This document shows positions 1 to 11,584 of a stretch of 64,000 nt of DNA, piece after piece. The stretch covers positions 27,662,622 to 27,726,621 of the forward strand of contig OV121093.1 in NCBI GenBank assembly GCA_921293015.1, in the 5' to 3' direction. The stretch comes from Phorcus lineatus. Lineage: Eukaryota; Mollusca; Gastropoda; Trochida; Trochidae. Both the position numbers and the translations under genes were made by a program. The stretch's first letter is position 1; each line of letters starts with the position of its first letter. Below the pieces are notes generated by a model. That model was not told where the DNA came from, ran no database searches, and saw only the letters and a list, made by a program, of their open reading frames with translations.

Positions 1-896
1 CACAGTCAGTTCTACCATTTTGTCCAAAAATTGAAGCAGGAAGATCCACATTTGTTTCAGAATTACATGAGAATGCCAGTCAAGCTGTTTGACGAAATTT
101 TGGAGAGAGCAGGCCATCACATTGTTGGCGAAGGCAGCAACTACAGAACCTCCTTGGAAGCAGGGTTAAAAGTCTCACTGACATTAAGACAGCTAGTTAC
201 AGGTGACCAGTATGCAAGTATGGCCTATGTCTGGCAGGACGTCAGTTCATCATATGGTACCCCTAGTCTACAAAGCTATTGTGGATACCTATAGAGACGA
301 GGTTTCAAGACGTCTACTACAGAACAAGAGTGGAAGCAAATAGCCAGACATTTCGAATAACGTTGGCAAGTACCTCAATTCCTAGGTGCTCTTGATGGGA
401 AACATCAAAATCCGTGCACCAGCTAACAGTGGAAGCGATTACTGGTGTGTCTACAAAATTGTTACTTAATTTATCTCATGGCACTAGTGGACAATGACTA
501 CAAGTTTATTTGGGTGGATACTGGAGGTCTCGGACACCAATCAGATGCCCAAATCTTTAATGCATCAAATTTGAAAGAACGCTTGGAGGAAGGCACACTT
601 GGTATCCCCCTTTCTGATCCCATTGAATCACATGACCCGAACTCTGATGTTGAACCAAGGAAGCTGCCCTATTGGCCGATGACACCTTTGCCTTGAGAAC
701 ATTCATTATGAAGCCATTGTCCAAGAAGAATATGACTAAGCAAGAGTTGATCTACAACTACAAGAGGAAGACGGTGGTAGAGAACGCCCTCGGTATAATG
801 GCTAACAGATGGAGATGTTTCATGACCGTGTTACATCAGTCCCCTGCAAGCCACATATTCATTTCAATTTGTATTGTCTTTAGTTTATCTTTGTAG
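1..896 (+). mobile_element. Decayed PIF/Harbinger transposase (HARBI1-like), 5' end outside window
   Basis: Remnant of the DDE nuclease of a PIF/Harbinger DNA transposon. Recognisable blocks in order are an N-terminal helical region (31-294, with DQYASMAY), a block near 310-400 reading EQEWKQIA...VPQFLGALDGKH (first catalytic Asp), KIRAPANSGSDYW near 408-446, LVDNDYKFIWVD...SDAQIFN (485-570, second Asp), and MTKQELIYNYKRKTVVENALGI (730-800, catalytic Glu in VVEN). The blocks lie in different frames with an internal stop (near 358), so at least three breaks separate them and the copy cannot be active. The order and spacing match the family. The element begins before base 1. I could not place its right terminal repeat. 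Confidence 0.85.
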
Positions 897-1439
897 TTTT
901 TTTCAACCAGTGTAGTTTTAGAAAATGGAATATATTTAAACTTGTAAATTGTGCTGCACAAAATCTGGTCATTTTTTAAAGAGTACAACGTGTATATATT
1001 GTGTTCGTTTGTGAGACAATTTCTGAATCGTTATTCATCGATAACCAGTCACAGTATTTAGGTATTGCATACTCAGCAATAAGCCACCTGTGACCCGGAA
1101 GCAGAATGGTGTGACCGGAAAATCGATAACGTCACCACTCTACAGCAGTTGATTTACTCAGCTATTGTTTTCTCCGCATGTTGCAAGGAACTACTTTAAT
1201 AAATTATAATCTGTTTTACCGAGCTTACCATTGCCTCGTGAGGCGCAAAAATGATGAATTGCAGATTCAGAATTCAGAATTTATTAAGTGAATTCAATTG
1301 TATTTTAAAACCAATGAGATATTGTTTGTTACGTAGATTCTTTTGCAAGCTCGCCTGGTCAGCAAGAGTTTGAATGTAGGTTTGACATCGTTCATTTTCC
1401 ATTGCAAACACATAAACTGACATTCAATTCATTCAATTT
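897..1439. other. Noncoding stretch after Harbinger remnant
   Basis: AT-rich sequence without a convincing reading frame. It may include the 3' flank or 3' end of the Harbinger element. No terminal inverted repeat was identified. Confidence 0.4.
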
Positions 1440-1975
1440 GATTTTGTTTTTGGCAACGAAAAGAAATAAAGTTTCAGAATTTGTATTATTGAATAAAACT
1501 GACAGCAAGTATTGAAATGAATGTTTAAAACCCCAAAGTAATTTCACGTCGATATTGTGAATAGATCTGGTAAAAAAAAATCATACAATGATAAATATGT
1601 AATTTTAGATAGCATCCATTGTTAGAAATGTTAGTGAACGAATAATGAACTGCCTACATATCAAAATGAATGAATGAATGTTGCTTTCAATTTTGGCTCG
1701 GTTTGTTGGAAAAAAGACAAATCGCAAGCCATGGAGTAAAGCTTTCTTTCGTATAGGAACATATATGTTGAATACACGTTTCGTCTTTAAGTTTGTAGTA
1801 TTCGTTGATGACTCTTATATTTCAGGAGAAGAAATAACTATAGATAGGAAACTAAAAGAAGAACACCAAAACAGACAGAAATGCCAATGACAGGTGTCTT
1901 GTTAATTAGCCTTTTTGATGAACAAATGCTTATGAGATTGACCCTTGTTTTGTTAAAAACTGAGATGCTATAACC
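1440..1975 (+). repeat. Dispersed repeat, paralogous to 58840-59265
   Basis: This segment and 58840-59265 align in the same orientation over several hundred bases. Shared blocks include AACGAAAAGAAATAAAGTT-like, TGGCTCGGTTTGTTGG, CAAATCGCAAGC, TTTAGTTTGTAGTATTC and AACTGAGATGCTAT. Neither copy keeps a long shared reading frame (the 70-codon frame at 1678-1890 is not preserved in the other copy), so this looks like an old noncoding repeat or a segmental duplication flanking most of the window. Confidence 0.65.
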
Positions 1976-2054
1976 GATTCAATCGGTTTGTAATAAAATC
2001 ATAGGACATATACAAATTTCTTCAACTTGTTCGACGTAAATGAAAAGATTATTA

Positions 2055-2355
2055 GAGTTTCTACTTCAACTTTTGATCGTATCAAGAGGCTTGTGGTTCG
2101 AATCCCAGCAGGGGCTTGGGAACTTTGTCTGCAGTAAAAAAAAGTCTTACACGCAGTCATGTTTGGTTGCAATGCTACACTGCTATAACACCAACGGTTT
2201 GCTAGTTCTAGCCAATGCATTCAGGTTTCACCGCAATTCATAACCAAGATTTTGTTGCGGACTTTCTCCCTGCAAAAAAAAAATAGCAGCTGCAATATAA
2301 GTGAAATACTCTTGAAAACGGCGTCAAGCTCCATATCACCTCACCTCACCTCAAC
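2055..2355 (+). repeat. tRNA-derived SINE, diverged copy
   Basis: Contains a B-box-like GTGGTTCGAATCCC, then the body shared with the copies at 14229 and 34339 (CTGCAGTA...ACACGCAGTCA...GCTAGTTCTAGCCAATGC...TTTCACCGCAATTCATA...ATATAAGTGAAATACTCTTGAAAACGGCGT) and ends in a short CACCT repeat. The A-box end is badly eroded, so the 5' limit is approximate. Confidence 0.8.
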
Positions 2356-2655
2356 TTATGATTATACATGTAATCTCTTCTACAACCGTCGAGGGTTAAC
2401 TGTGTCAAGTCAATGATATTATATATAACGTCAAATTGGAGTCGAAGGTTAACCTGACGGCTTACTTTACATACATTATAAATACGCTTAAAACTAAATA
2501 CTAATAGCATACACGAAGTTTTGAAATGCATGTTTACAACAATATCATGCTTATCTTACTTTATTTTATGCAGATATGCAGATTATCTGAAGCTCTTTTA
2601 CCAAAGATAATAATTCCGTTATTCATAATTGTGCTTCCAATGTGTTGTTTGCGTT

Positions 2656-3560
2656 TGGATGTGGTCCTGACACTGGTACGAGATTGATGTGGTCCTGACA
2701 CTGGTACGAGATTGATGTGGTACTGACACTGGTACGAGATGGGGTTGGTCCTGACACTGATATGAGATGGAGGTGGTCCTGACACTGGTATGAGATGGAT
2801 GTGGTCCTGGCACTGGTACGAGATTGATGTGGTCCTGACACTGGTACGAGGTGGGTATGGTCCTGACACTGGTACGAGATGGAGGTGGTCCTGACACTGG
2901 TATGAGATGGATGTGGTCCTGACAATTTTACATAAGGTGTTCCTGACACTGTACAAAATGGAGGTGGTCCTGACACTTGTACGAAATTGATGTGGTCCTG
3001 ACACTTTTACGTAAGGTGATCCTGAAACTGGTAGCAGATGGATGTGTTCCTGACAATTTTACTTAAGGTGTTCCTGACGCTGGTACAAGTTGGATGTGGT
3101 CCTGACACTTGTACGAGATGGGTGTGGTCCTGGCCCTGGTACGAGATGGATGTGTTCCTGACACTTTTACGAGATGGATATGGTCCTGACAATGGTACGA
3201 GATGGATATGGTCCTGACACTGGTACGACGTGGATATGGTCCTGACACTTGTACGAGATGGATATGGTCTTGACACTTGTCCGAGATGGATGTGGTCCTG
3301 ACACTTTTACGTAAGGTGGTCCTGACACTTGTACGAGATGCGTATGGTCCTGACACTTGTACGAGATGGATATGGTCCTGACACTTGTACGAGATGGATA
3401 TGGTCCTGACAATGGTACGAGATGGATATGGTCCTGACACTTGTCCGAGATGGATATGGATCTGACACTTTAACGTAAGGTGGTCCTGACGCTGGTACGA
3501 GATGAAAATGGTCCTGACAATGGTACGAGGTGGAGGTGGTCCTGGCCCTGGCACGATATG
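2656..3560. repeat. 28-bp minisatellite, about 32 units
   Basis: Tandem units close to GTGGTCCTGACACTGGTACG followed by AGATTGAT; successive GTGGTCC starts fall 28 bp apart (2661, 2689). Some units are variants with ACTTTTACGTAAGG. Because 28 is not a multiple of three and the unit carries no stop on the minus strand, all three minus frames stay open for long stretches. These are repeat artefacts rather than genes. The array ends near 3560, where unique sequence begins. Confidence 0.9.
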
Positions 3561-4554
3561 GAGTGGCCATGGTACGCTTAATGTTATTGGCGAGTGGTAC
3601 AAGGGTTGTTTTGGTACTAACGGTCTCACTTTAAACAGTCGACTCATTTGCCCACCTGATTTGTTTTCTATGATAGGGCCGACTTTTCTTTGGAATGAGA
3701 TAGTAGATATCTCCTCAATATTACTTCCAACGTTTGAAAGTGTTCCAGGTACGAACGTTGAAGATATGCTTTCCTCAGAGTATAAACGTACCACTATTCT
3801 TTTCAATTGTTAAGTATAGGCTTTGCTTCTTTTTATAAGATCTGAAATAGAAAAACTAATTGAATTCCAAAGTCAGCTTACATTCTTTATTTTCTCTGTC
3901 ACCTCTTCATCACTTATTATTATGCTGCTCCTTTTCTTTTTGAAGGTCTTTTATTTTTGAAGTATAGTCCCCTACATGTTTTTTCAAATCTCTATATATG
4001 TAACTTCTAATGTGTTTATGAATTCTAGTGATATGCACATTTCTCGTGTTGTTGTCACTGTTGGTACTCTTTGTCACTTTTTAATTTTGTTTAAAATTGT
4101 TAAATTGTAAAATTATTTCTATGATTATCACTGTTTTCCACAACTAAAGATTAATTATTTGTACTTGAAATGTCACCAGTAATGAATCCTGGAATAAACA
4201 TATTACTTGGCATTTGAAATTATCGTTTCCTGAGCTTCAGAATAACTTGCGATAACACATTGTTGAAATGTTCATCATGGCAATTATAGTTGCCTTTACC
4301 GTGTTCAACTTGGATAATCTTTACATTTGGGTCCAAAAATGAATCCCATAGATGAAATAAACGACTTATCATTAAGGACGACTTAACTGAAATCAATGTT
4401 TAAAAGGTTTAGAAGGCAAGTTTCCCTAAATACACAATACTTATCGGTAGGTCGTAAAAATATCTCATACGTAAAATTTGAAAAGTTATTATCTATCCAT
4501 AATAAAATCCTTCTACTAATAGGCCAGTTAAAAACTTCAGCATGCCTTTTAAGA
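3561..4554. other. No firm gene; one short coding-like minus ORF at 3910-4080
   Basis: A 56-codon minus-strand frame (4080 to 3910) without a Met reads NTRNVHITRIHKHIRSYIYR, then a Lys/Glu-rich coiled-coil-like stretch ending KEKEQHNNK. It could be an internal exon, but no partner exon was found. The overlapping long frames on both strands at 3502-3813 run out of the minisatellite and are not supported otherwise. Confidence 0.25.
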
Positions 4555-5056
4555 TACGCCAACTGTAATTCTACAACAAACACAACACATCTGATCGAAA
4601 TCGATATATCATCATTATTCTAAGATTCAAAATGATTACCTCTTTATCTGACTTGTTAAGTTTTCATAAAGCACTAATATAATGTCAGATGAAACATTAT
4701 TGTTTTACCCTTTAAAAACGTAAACTGTAATCCTATGACAAACACAACACATCTGATCGAAATCGATATATTAACACTATTCTAAGATTCAATAAAATTT
4801 CCTCTTTATCTGACTTGTTAAGTTTTCATAATGTACTGATATCATGTCAGTTGAAACATTATTGGTTTACCCTTTAGAAAACGTAAACTGTAATCCTATG
4901 ACAAACACAACATATTACTTATCGTAATCGATATATTAACACAATAATAAGTTTCAATATAAGTACATTTTTATCTGATTTGATAAGTTTTCATAATGTA
5001 CTGATATGATGACAGTTGAAACATTATTGTTTTACCCTTTAAAAAACATAACTTGT
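4555..5056. repeat. 162-bp tandem repeat, three units
   Basis: The block AACTGTAAT...CTATGACAAACACAAC recurs at 4561, 4723 and 4886, giving periods of 162 and 163 bp. Each unit contains TCGATATAT, a TTTATCTGAcTTG stretch and a GAAACATTATTG...TTTACCCTTT end. The start of a further unit resumes at 5968, after the inserted element at 5057-5967. No reading frame is conserved between units. Confidence 0.85.
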
Positions 5057-5967
5057 CACAGCAAAAATAACTTCATTTCCGCAATCCGGAAATTTTGCGG
5101 AAACATAACGGAAATTTTATTTTACTGTAAGTTTCAGTTATGTTTCCGCACATTTCATGTTAATTTCCGCAAGTGCGGAAATGCATAATGACACACTGTC
5201 CGGAAAGTTTCCGTCCAGTTTCAGTTACCCACTTTCTGCATGGTTTCCATTGCATTTCCGCAACTATTAATCCTGAATGTTTCCAATGTATTTCCAACTA
5301 TGAATCCTATTCATTTCCGCTGAATTTCAGCAAAAGTTTCATTTTAAATAATAATCTCTATTTATATCGTAATTCAAAACCAATATTTTTCGTCCAATTT
5401 TTTTTTATCTGAGATAGATATCAATCGCTCGCATGAATGTGCAAAACAGAACCATTTTTAAATTAATCAAACCATCAGCATCAAAGTAAGCTTATGCGTA
5501 TTTCAACTTAAATAGTACAGAAATGTTCAACAGCAAACTTTTGATAGAGGTAAGAGATTCATAGCAAACATAAAAATCTCAAAACTAAGGAGGCTATACA
5601 TTTACAATGTAAAACATAGGAAACAAGTTTCATGATGCGGATATATTGCGGAAATGAACAAAATCAAAATCCAATTGATTTCCGCAACTGCGGAAATAAA
5701 ATGATGTTTGCTGGGACGGAATGCATGTGGAAACTTATTCCACTGAAAATCATATTATTTACACTTGGCGGAAACAAAATGGAAATGTTATGTTTAGATT
5801 TCCATCCTAAATACGTTGCGGAAATAAACAGTTGATTGTTTCCATTGCGGAAATGATGCGGATACCATAACCTTTCATTTCAAGATTACAGAAACGTTGC
5901 GGAAATCTATATTACCCCAAATCCGCTTCATTTCCGCAAGTATGGAAATTAAGTTATTTTTGCTGTG
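5057..5967. mobile_element. 911-bp non-autonomous TIR element rich in TTTCCGCA motifs
   Basis: It begins CACAGCAAAAATAACTT and ends with the exact inverse AAGTTATTTTTGCTGTG. It is flanked by TGT on both sides, a possible 3-bp target duplication, and it interrupts the 162-bp repeat, whose sequence resumes directly after it. The interior holds at least a dozen copies of TTTCCGCA or its reverse complement, several paired as short palindromes (5164-5183 and near 5678-5697). No transposase frame is present. The superfamily is not assigned: a 3-bp duplication occurs in PIF/Harbinger-like elements, but the termini do not match one I know. Confidence 0.75.
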
Positions 5968-6401
5968 TGTAATTCTATGACAAAGAGGAAAATGTAAATC
6001 TCAACACATTCATGTTTCTGAATAGGTACCAATGTAAGAACTTAACTAATACATTTCGTGATTTTATTTGATAAAGCCCCTGAAACAACACATAACTAAA
6101 AACTGAAGATATTCCTATGACAAGAATATGTCGTGGACAAACAGAATTTATCTTATCAAATTCAAGGTGTAAACATTACGCAGTTAAGCATGGTTTAGAA
6201 GGTTAAAGACGAGCTTTGAATGTAAAAAGTTTACCTTTGCATTAAGAACTCCAGAGAAGCTTCTGGAATAATTGATAACATTACTGTTATATCTAACCGT
6301 TATTTCTATAACTTATAGCCTCGTTGCTTTATTACACTTTAAGAAAAATATAAATATCCTCAATATTCTAGAGAGAAGTTGATCCTTGCCTGTGGACAAT
6401 A
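5968..6401. other. Resumed repeat fragment and type II upstream segment
   Basis: It starts with the remainder of a 162-bp repeat unit. From about 6215 it aligns with the sequence before copy C (about 22085) and, on the minus strand, before copy E: CTTTGAATGT-AAA, then an A/G-rich block with AGCTTCTGGAATAATTGATAA. This is the upstream segment specific to type II copies of the secreted family. Confidence 0.5.
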
Positions 6402-6605
6402 ATGCTCTATGAGCCGATTTGTTCCTATGTTGGATACTTCATCCAATGCTTTCTGAGAGGAAATGTTACTTTAGAAACTTGATCATTGAAATATATGGAG
6501 ATTTCGTCTACATCGAAACTTCACTGTTTGGGTAATGGAAAACAAGGCATATTTGGTGGTAAAATCATCTATACAAAGGATAGGCATTGTTTCACCACAA
6601 GAAGA
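6402..6605 (+). pseudogene. Copy F: decayed type II Cys-rich exon
   Basis: Homologous to the first recognisable exon of genes C and E. It reads MLYEPICSYVGYFIQCFLRG, then SLKYMEISSTSKLHC and KIIYTKDRHC, keeping the four type II Cys. One in-frame TGA lies in the middle, where copy E has GGA, and the expected donor after the last Cys is eroded (AGAAGAGTTATG instead of ACAGGTAAAT). No matching Thr-rich last exon was found before the next copy. It is closest to copy E, sharing YMEISSTSKLHC and KIIYTKD exactly. It is probably dead but fairly recent. Confidence 0.75.
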
Positions 6606-6699
6606 GTTATGAATAATACATGTACATTTACCATTAGCCTTCAAATGAGTGATGGAGTTGGTTTTTCTAGTATTTAGTATTCTAAACATTCTCTCCCAA

Positions 6700-7135
6700 C
6701 AGAGGTAGCTCCGTCATAATTTTCTGTACAACCTCTGTCTTAATTCAAAGGTTTCTCGGTCTTCCGGCACTTTCCCCTAGCGGGACAATATTGCAACTTA
6801 AACCACCTGGCTATATTTCAGCCAATGAAAACAACGAATATATGAATAACAAATTTTATGTAACACAGGCCTGTGCAATGAAACAGTGGGAAAATGAGGC
6901 GTTTGTTTTCTGTAAAGACGAGTCAAAGTGCAAGGTGCATATTCGAATAAAGTTTGGCTTTTGGGAAGCTTACGGATTACGATAACTTAGGCGATTTGAA
7001 TGAGAACTTTTGAAACGGCGTCGCTGATTGCACAAATAACTTTGATTGCATCCAATCAGCGTTCTTTATTTCGTGCACAAGAAACCTTCGAATTTAGACA
7101 GAGGTTGTATAGAAATTTATGACTGAGCTAGGGTA
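6700..7135. mobile_element. MITE with CAGAGGTAGCTCCGTCAT termini
   Basis: The left end, CAGAGGTAGCTCCGTCATAA followed by ACAACCTCTGTCTTAATTC, is matched in reverse at the right (GAATTTAGACAGAGGTTGTA ... TTATGACTGAGCTA). The last bases of the right end have diverged. A 98-bp member of the same family lies at 22859-22956. No coding frame. Confidence 0.7.
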
Positions 7136-7850
7136 GTAGGGTAAACATCAGCGTGTGACATTAACCAAGATGCAAAAGAAACACGCCTTTGATTGGTTGA
7201 AAGCTGTTTTCCTGCCCTCATTTAATTGGTCGGTTCAAACGTAGTCAGAGGTCAGCTGAACATGACCTCAATCGGTAATTCTCTAGATCTATTGACTGAT
7301 CAATACATGTGGTTTTAACTAGATTGGGTTTAACTTTGCTCAGGATTTGAACATGAATACCTTATTATTCAATAATCACAGGCGTATATATCCAGTTACA
7401 ACACATAACAGTATTTTTTCTAATAAGCTTATGATACATTTTTACCTATCAAATAATATATCGAAAAATTAATGATTCCCTCTTTATCACAGAGGAAAAT
7501 TCAACTGTACCGAGTATATCATCACCTGCAAACATATTTATGTCAACTTAATTACAACAATCTCAAAACCAATTGCAACCCGTAATGTATCCAAACATGT
7601 TTACAAGGATACAGCTAGTGAAACCTTCTAAATACCAGATATGAAATGCATATCAATGTCTATGCAAAATTTACCATAACATTTTCGAAAATTCGTTCAG
7701 ATATATTGCTAAGTAGATATTTGTACATATTGACATTTATCTCCAGTTTTTAAACTAAAAGATAAGGTAATTAGACCCCAGCCACCAACGATATAGATAG
7801 ATATCTAGCTATCATCATCTACAAAGGAACTATTTCCACCATACCAGTCT
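7136..7850. other. No gene seen
   Basis: AT-rich, no supported reading frame or clear repeat. Confidence 0.4.
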
Positions 7851-8602
7851 ACACAAGACAATTCCTCTCTGATTTAATCTTCAAGGGACCTGAGATTCGT
7901 CTATTATTCTTTTATATCAGTTCATAGAAAACAATTGTCTTTCAGATCAGTCTATAAAAAACAATTTCTCTGTGATTAAGTGGACATATTTATCAGTGGT
8001 CATAAGATTCCTCTACTCATTTATTAAATTAGTACATAGAAACCAATTCTCCCCTTACAACAGTTAATTATTAAACATTTGTCTGTGAGATCATTGTACA
8101 AAAGAACATTTCATCGGTGACATAAATCTACAAAGACAAATATTCTGTGTGGTAAAAGTCCCACAGAAAGGATATATTTTCTATAACATCTGTTAACAGA
8201 AACGAAATACGCCACATAGACATGCTTCCTCTGTCCTATATTAGGAATGAATGCATCATTAAAAACATGTTTGCCTTGTATTTAGTTGCACATAGGACAG
8301 ATCTCAATTTGCTGATTAATCACAGAAACAATAATTCTGTGACATCAGTCCACGTGGAATATTTTTCTGTGACTACAGCTCCATAGGGGACATTTTTTAC
8401 ATCAGTCCCAAAAGGATATACTCCTTGGGTAAAGTCAACACAGAAACATTTCCTCTGTACCATCATCCCACGGAGAGGCAATTGCCTTTGACATCAATCC
8501 ACAAGGGAACAATTTCTCTCTGACATCAGTCCCCACTGGAAACTATGTCCTTGATACAAGTCAACACAGAGACAATTCTTTGTTACATTAGTCAGCGCAG
8601 GA
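7851..8602 (+). repeat. Degenerate ~32-bp minisatellite before copy G
   Basis: Diverged units resembling CTGTGACATCAGTCCACA followed by an A-rich spacer, such as TCTGTGAGATCATTGTACAA near 8085 and TCTGTGACATCAGTCCACG near 8336. They are the same unit as the cleaner array at 12235-12690. The array runs up to the type I exon relic, as it does before copies A, B and D. Confidence 0.6.
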
Positions 8603-8721
8603 ACATGTTGTACCAGCCAGTCTGTGTTCTTGTTGGCAAGAATGTTACAGTGTTTCACATACAGACAGTTGAATTTGAAACCAGGAATGATAAAAAGTGC
8701 TATAGTTTCCTAAATGATTAA
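8603..8721 (+). pseudogene. Copy G: decayed type I Cys-rich exon fragment
   Basis: It opens with a block nearly identical to genes B and A at the DNA level and reads MLYQPVCVLVG after a CAG|GAA-like acceptor, then loses the frame (one-base difference in the LVG-to-CF stretch) and the second half of the domain. The sequence before it matches the region just upstream of gene D (TACAAGTCAACACAGAGACAA). The likely remains of its last exon are at 10360-10600. Confidence 0.7.
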
Positions 8722-10137
8722 ATCAGTTTGTATCATATGTGCAAAAGTTATTTGATTCTTGATTCCTATGACATGGTAAGAAGAAATGGTATATTGCGAA
8801 AGTGAAGGTAGTTTTCGTTTCCTAACTCCCCAAATTGACAGGAGGGAACCAACCTCTAATGTCATGACACTAGGCCCTCAGTTCGCTGAATAATGTCTGT
8901 AACATGTGTGACATTTATGACTGAACATTCGTGACTAACATCTCCTACACTATGTAATCTACAATTGATAACCGTCAATTCTTAATTTGGCTTCATAATG
9001 ATCTAATCTTATTATTAAGACAGACATCTACCAAGTATTGACGTTAGTAGGATTTGAAATTGTAAAATACCATTCAAGTTAATTAGATTCATAAAGGTCT
9101 GTTCAAGGTCAGCCATCTTGAGGGATGTTTGACAATATGGCGTTTGTCTAAATTATATGTCATTAGCAGATCGGAGGGTGAATTATTAATTATAGCTTTT
9201 GTTTATCAAGTCAATGAATAGTTACGATCTCCTATGGATGATAAAGTATTATCTTCAATAGAAGAGGAAATATTACATTTGAGGTCAGCTGGGGTGAAGC
9301 TTGGATGGTAAAATGTTCTATCATTTCCTAAAGGACTAAGAATCTACCTGGTTGTGCATACCAATAGATGTCTGTTGCTTCCCTGCTGAACACTCACCTT
9401 TTACAATGATTAAACAATGCTCACTTGACCATAATGCGGAATGCAAAATAGACAAAGATCATTTCCAAAATATATTTGTATTAAGGCAAATAAAGAAATG
9501 CGATAATCATTAAAAGACCCAACAGACCTTTGACATTGGACGACTGCAAGTGCTTTTGTCTTATGGTCGTTAATATGTTTTTCTTGTACATAGAAAGCTG
9601 AAGTCTTGGAGAGTTCCATTGGCAATTGGGATTAATGATTGTTTCTTTAGTTGACCCCAATTAAAGAGAAAAAGGCAACATCTTCAAAACAAAAAGTTTT
9701 TTTTCCTCCAAAATTAAGAACCATATTAGTTGAAACTTGAGTACAGGACCCTTTGGAGATATTAACCAATGATCCTGATGATTCTGTGATTAACAAACAG
9801 TAGATCCCCTCGGTTTGTTAGGTGACCTGGTTAAAAGTTATCGGTGTTCTCTGCTATTGCATAAAATGTTATTTCATCAGAGTTTAATATCTGCAATACT
9901 CTTTAAAGTAAACTATCTCGGTCCTCTCAACTCCGAACGTCCTTTACCATTGTGTTTTTTTAGTTAGGTCTAGTGCAGTAGTATAGACCCCTGTCAATAG
10001 CCTTCCATTAATCGTCCTATAAACTCAAAATATTGAATCTGAATTTTCGTCACAAACAGCAATGCCACGTCAACTAACCACTCTTATCCTCCAGCAGGAA
10101 ACTTCAAGTTTTCAAGGTAATCATTCTGCCCCATAAG

Positions 10138-10172
<35 letters not shown>

Positions 10173-10359
10173 AAAATAAAATACTTCAGACGACACTTGC
10201 TGTATATATCATTTTAATGATGACTGGATGCGTCGAATTTCGACTTGATAACAAGTCTTTTCAACAGTGTGGAGTTTTCACAACATGGCAAATATATAGG
10301 TACACATGCTTATATAGGTACACATGCAAATATATAGGTAAGCATGTGTACCTATTGCA
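8722..10359. other. No gene seen; (TA)n at 10140-10170
   Basis: Noncoding by inspection. It holds a dinucleotide (TA)n tract at 10140-10170 and a local short repeat TATATAGGTACACATGC at about 10293-10350 with an inverted partner (GCATGTGTACCTAT). By position it corresponds to the intron of relic G. Confidence 0.4.
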
Positions 10360-10600
10360 ATGCAATGGGTGTCAGGAACATAAAACCCTCCTCAGCAGTG
10401 AATGATGAACCCAAACAACACAACACAGTGGGGAGGTCGTCATATGAACCAGAGGAAAGGAAACACATCAACACAATGACGCAAATCTATGCATGATGCT
10501 GTCCAGAACACGCCCAAGACCCTAGAAAATCCTGCCGATGAGACTCGGAATAATCGACAAGGAAGCGAGGTTTTGCCTCATAACAATTCAAAATTCGTTT
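10360..10600 (+). pseudogene. Copy G: relic of the last exon
   Basis: It aligns with the last exon of gene A. It starts with a Cys pair (TGC AAT GGG TGT, compare GC-TGC-AAT-TGT in A), then CACAATGACGCAAATCTATG and GATGCTGTCCAGAACACGCC, matching A's CACAGATGCAAATCAATG and GATGCTTGCCGAGATACGCC. The frame closes early (stop at about 10403) and the hydrophobic tail is not recognisable. Its place 1.7 kb after the relic exon at 8603 fits the normal exon order. Confidence 0.55.
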
Positions 10601-11269
10601 GTGTCCAAGAATACTGTAGATTATTGGTTTTGCAATTTTATAAGCACCTTTTTTATAGTGTAAATTAAGCTTATTTTGTATTTAAGGTATGATCGACTTC
10701 TGATGTGGTATGTATTAACTCCTTTGGAGTCCACGCAACCTCCCCTACTCAACTTGTAGGTTGTGATTACAAGTTGAAAATTCAAAATTAATATTGAATG
10801 AATGTTGAAAGTACACCTTGTAAACTTGACAGAGTGTTACATTCTTTTTGTTCTCACGCCACAATCATGTAATGAGCTAAAATGATTTGCAGACATCATT
10901 CTACACTTTTCAAAGAGTAGTGAGCTTTTCTTGTTTGTTTAACTTCTTATGATCGTGTTCTGAAAAAATATCAACAGCTTAAGCTCAGGGTATGGACCTG
11001 GTGATCAGTTCAAAACTAAAAGTTATGTTTCGAGGTGACACAATTTTTTAAAACTAGTTGTTTTGCTCTTGAAATATTTCGTTAAAAAGTTGTGGAAAAC
11101 AAAAATGAGTAGAATCAAGAAGCGTTTTTTAATACATTTTTGTATCCAAAAGGGGTAGTAAAACAAAGAAATACATACAATGTAAACATATTTAAACTGG
11201 TCAAAGTCTCGCACTGCCATTGAAAATGAGTTCATTGTCACCCAAATTGAATTGTGTCTGGGTACTCAA
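10601..11269. other. No gene seen
   Basis: AT-rich sequence with only short accidental frames. Confidence 0.4.
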
Positions 11270-11273
11270 TTAA

Positions 11274-11584
11274 AGAGCCACTCCGTGAGTTGTTGGAGTC
11301 ATATATGCCAAACTTAATCAGTGGTGTCATTTGATCGCGAAGTATCGACTGTTACCACAAATACACAATACACAAATTGCAGATTTATCTAAAACAGCCA
11401 GGAGAGCAGTTAGGAGTTGAAAGTGTTTGTGATATCTACACCTCTGTGCATTTAAAAAGCTGTTTTTGTCATCTATATGTCATTTTGACATGAAAAGTTA
11501 AGATGTTTTGATTTTATATCACCACATATATTTAGGTTCGTATCAAAGGTAAATAATATGTTATAAAAATCCTAGAGTGGCTTT
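11274..11584. mobile_element. MITE with AGAGCCACTC termini and TTAA target duplication
   Basis: It begins AGAGCCACTCCGTGAGTTG and ends GAGTGGCTTT, with TTAA immediately outside both ends (11270-11273 and 11585-11588). Related copies are at 27391-27851 and 39262-39492. TTAA duplications are typical of piggyBac-type elements. The termini alone do not prove that assignment. Confidence 0.75.

Noticed and set aside
2561-3806. Long minus-strand proteins (up to 247 codons) across the 28-bp array
   Set aside because: All three frames are open only because the repeat unit lacks stops; no start, splice or unique-sequence support.
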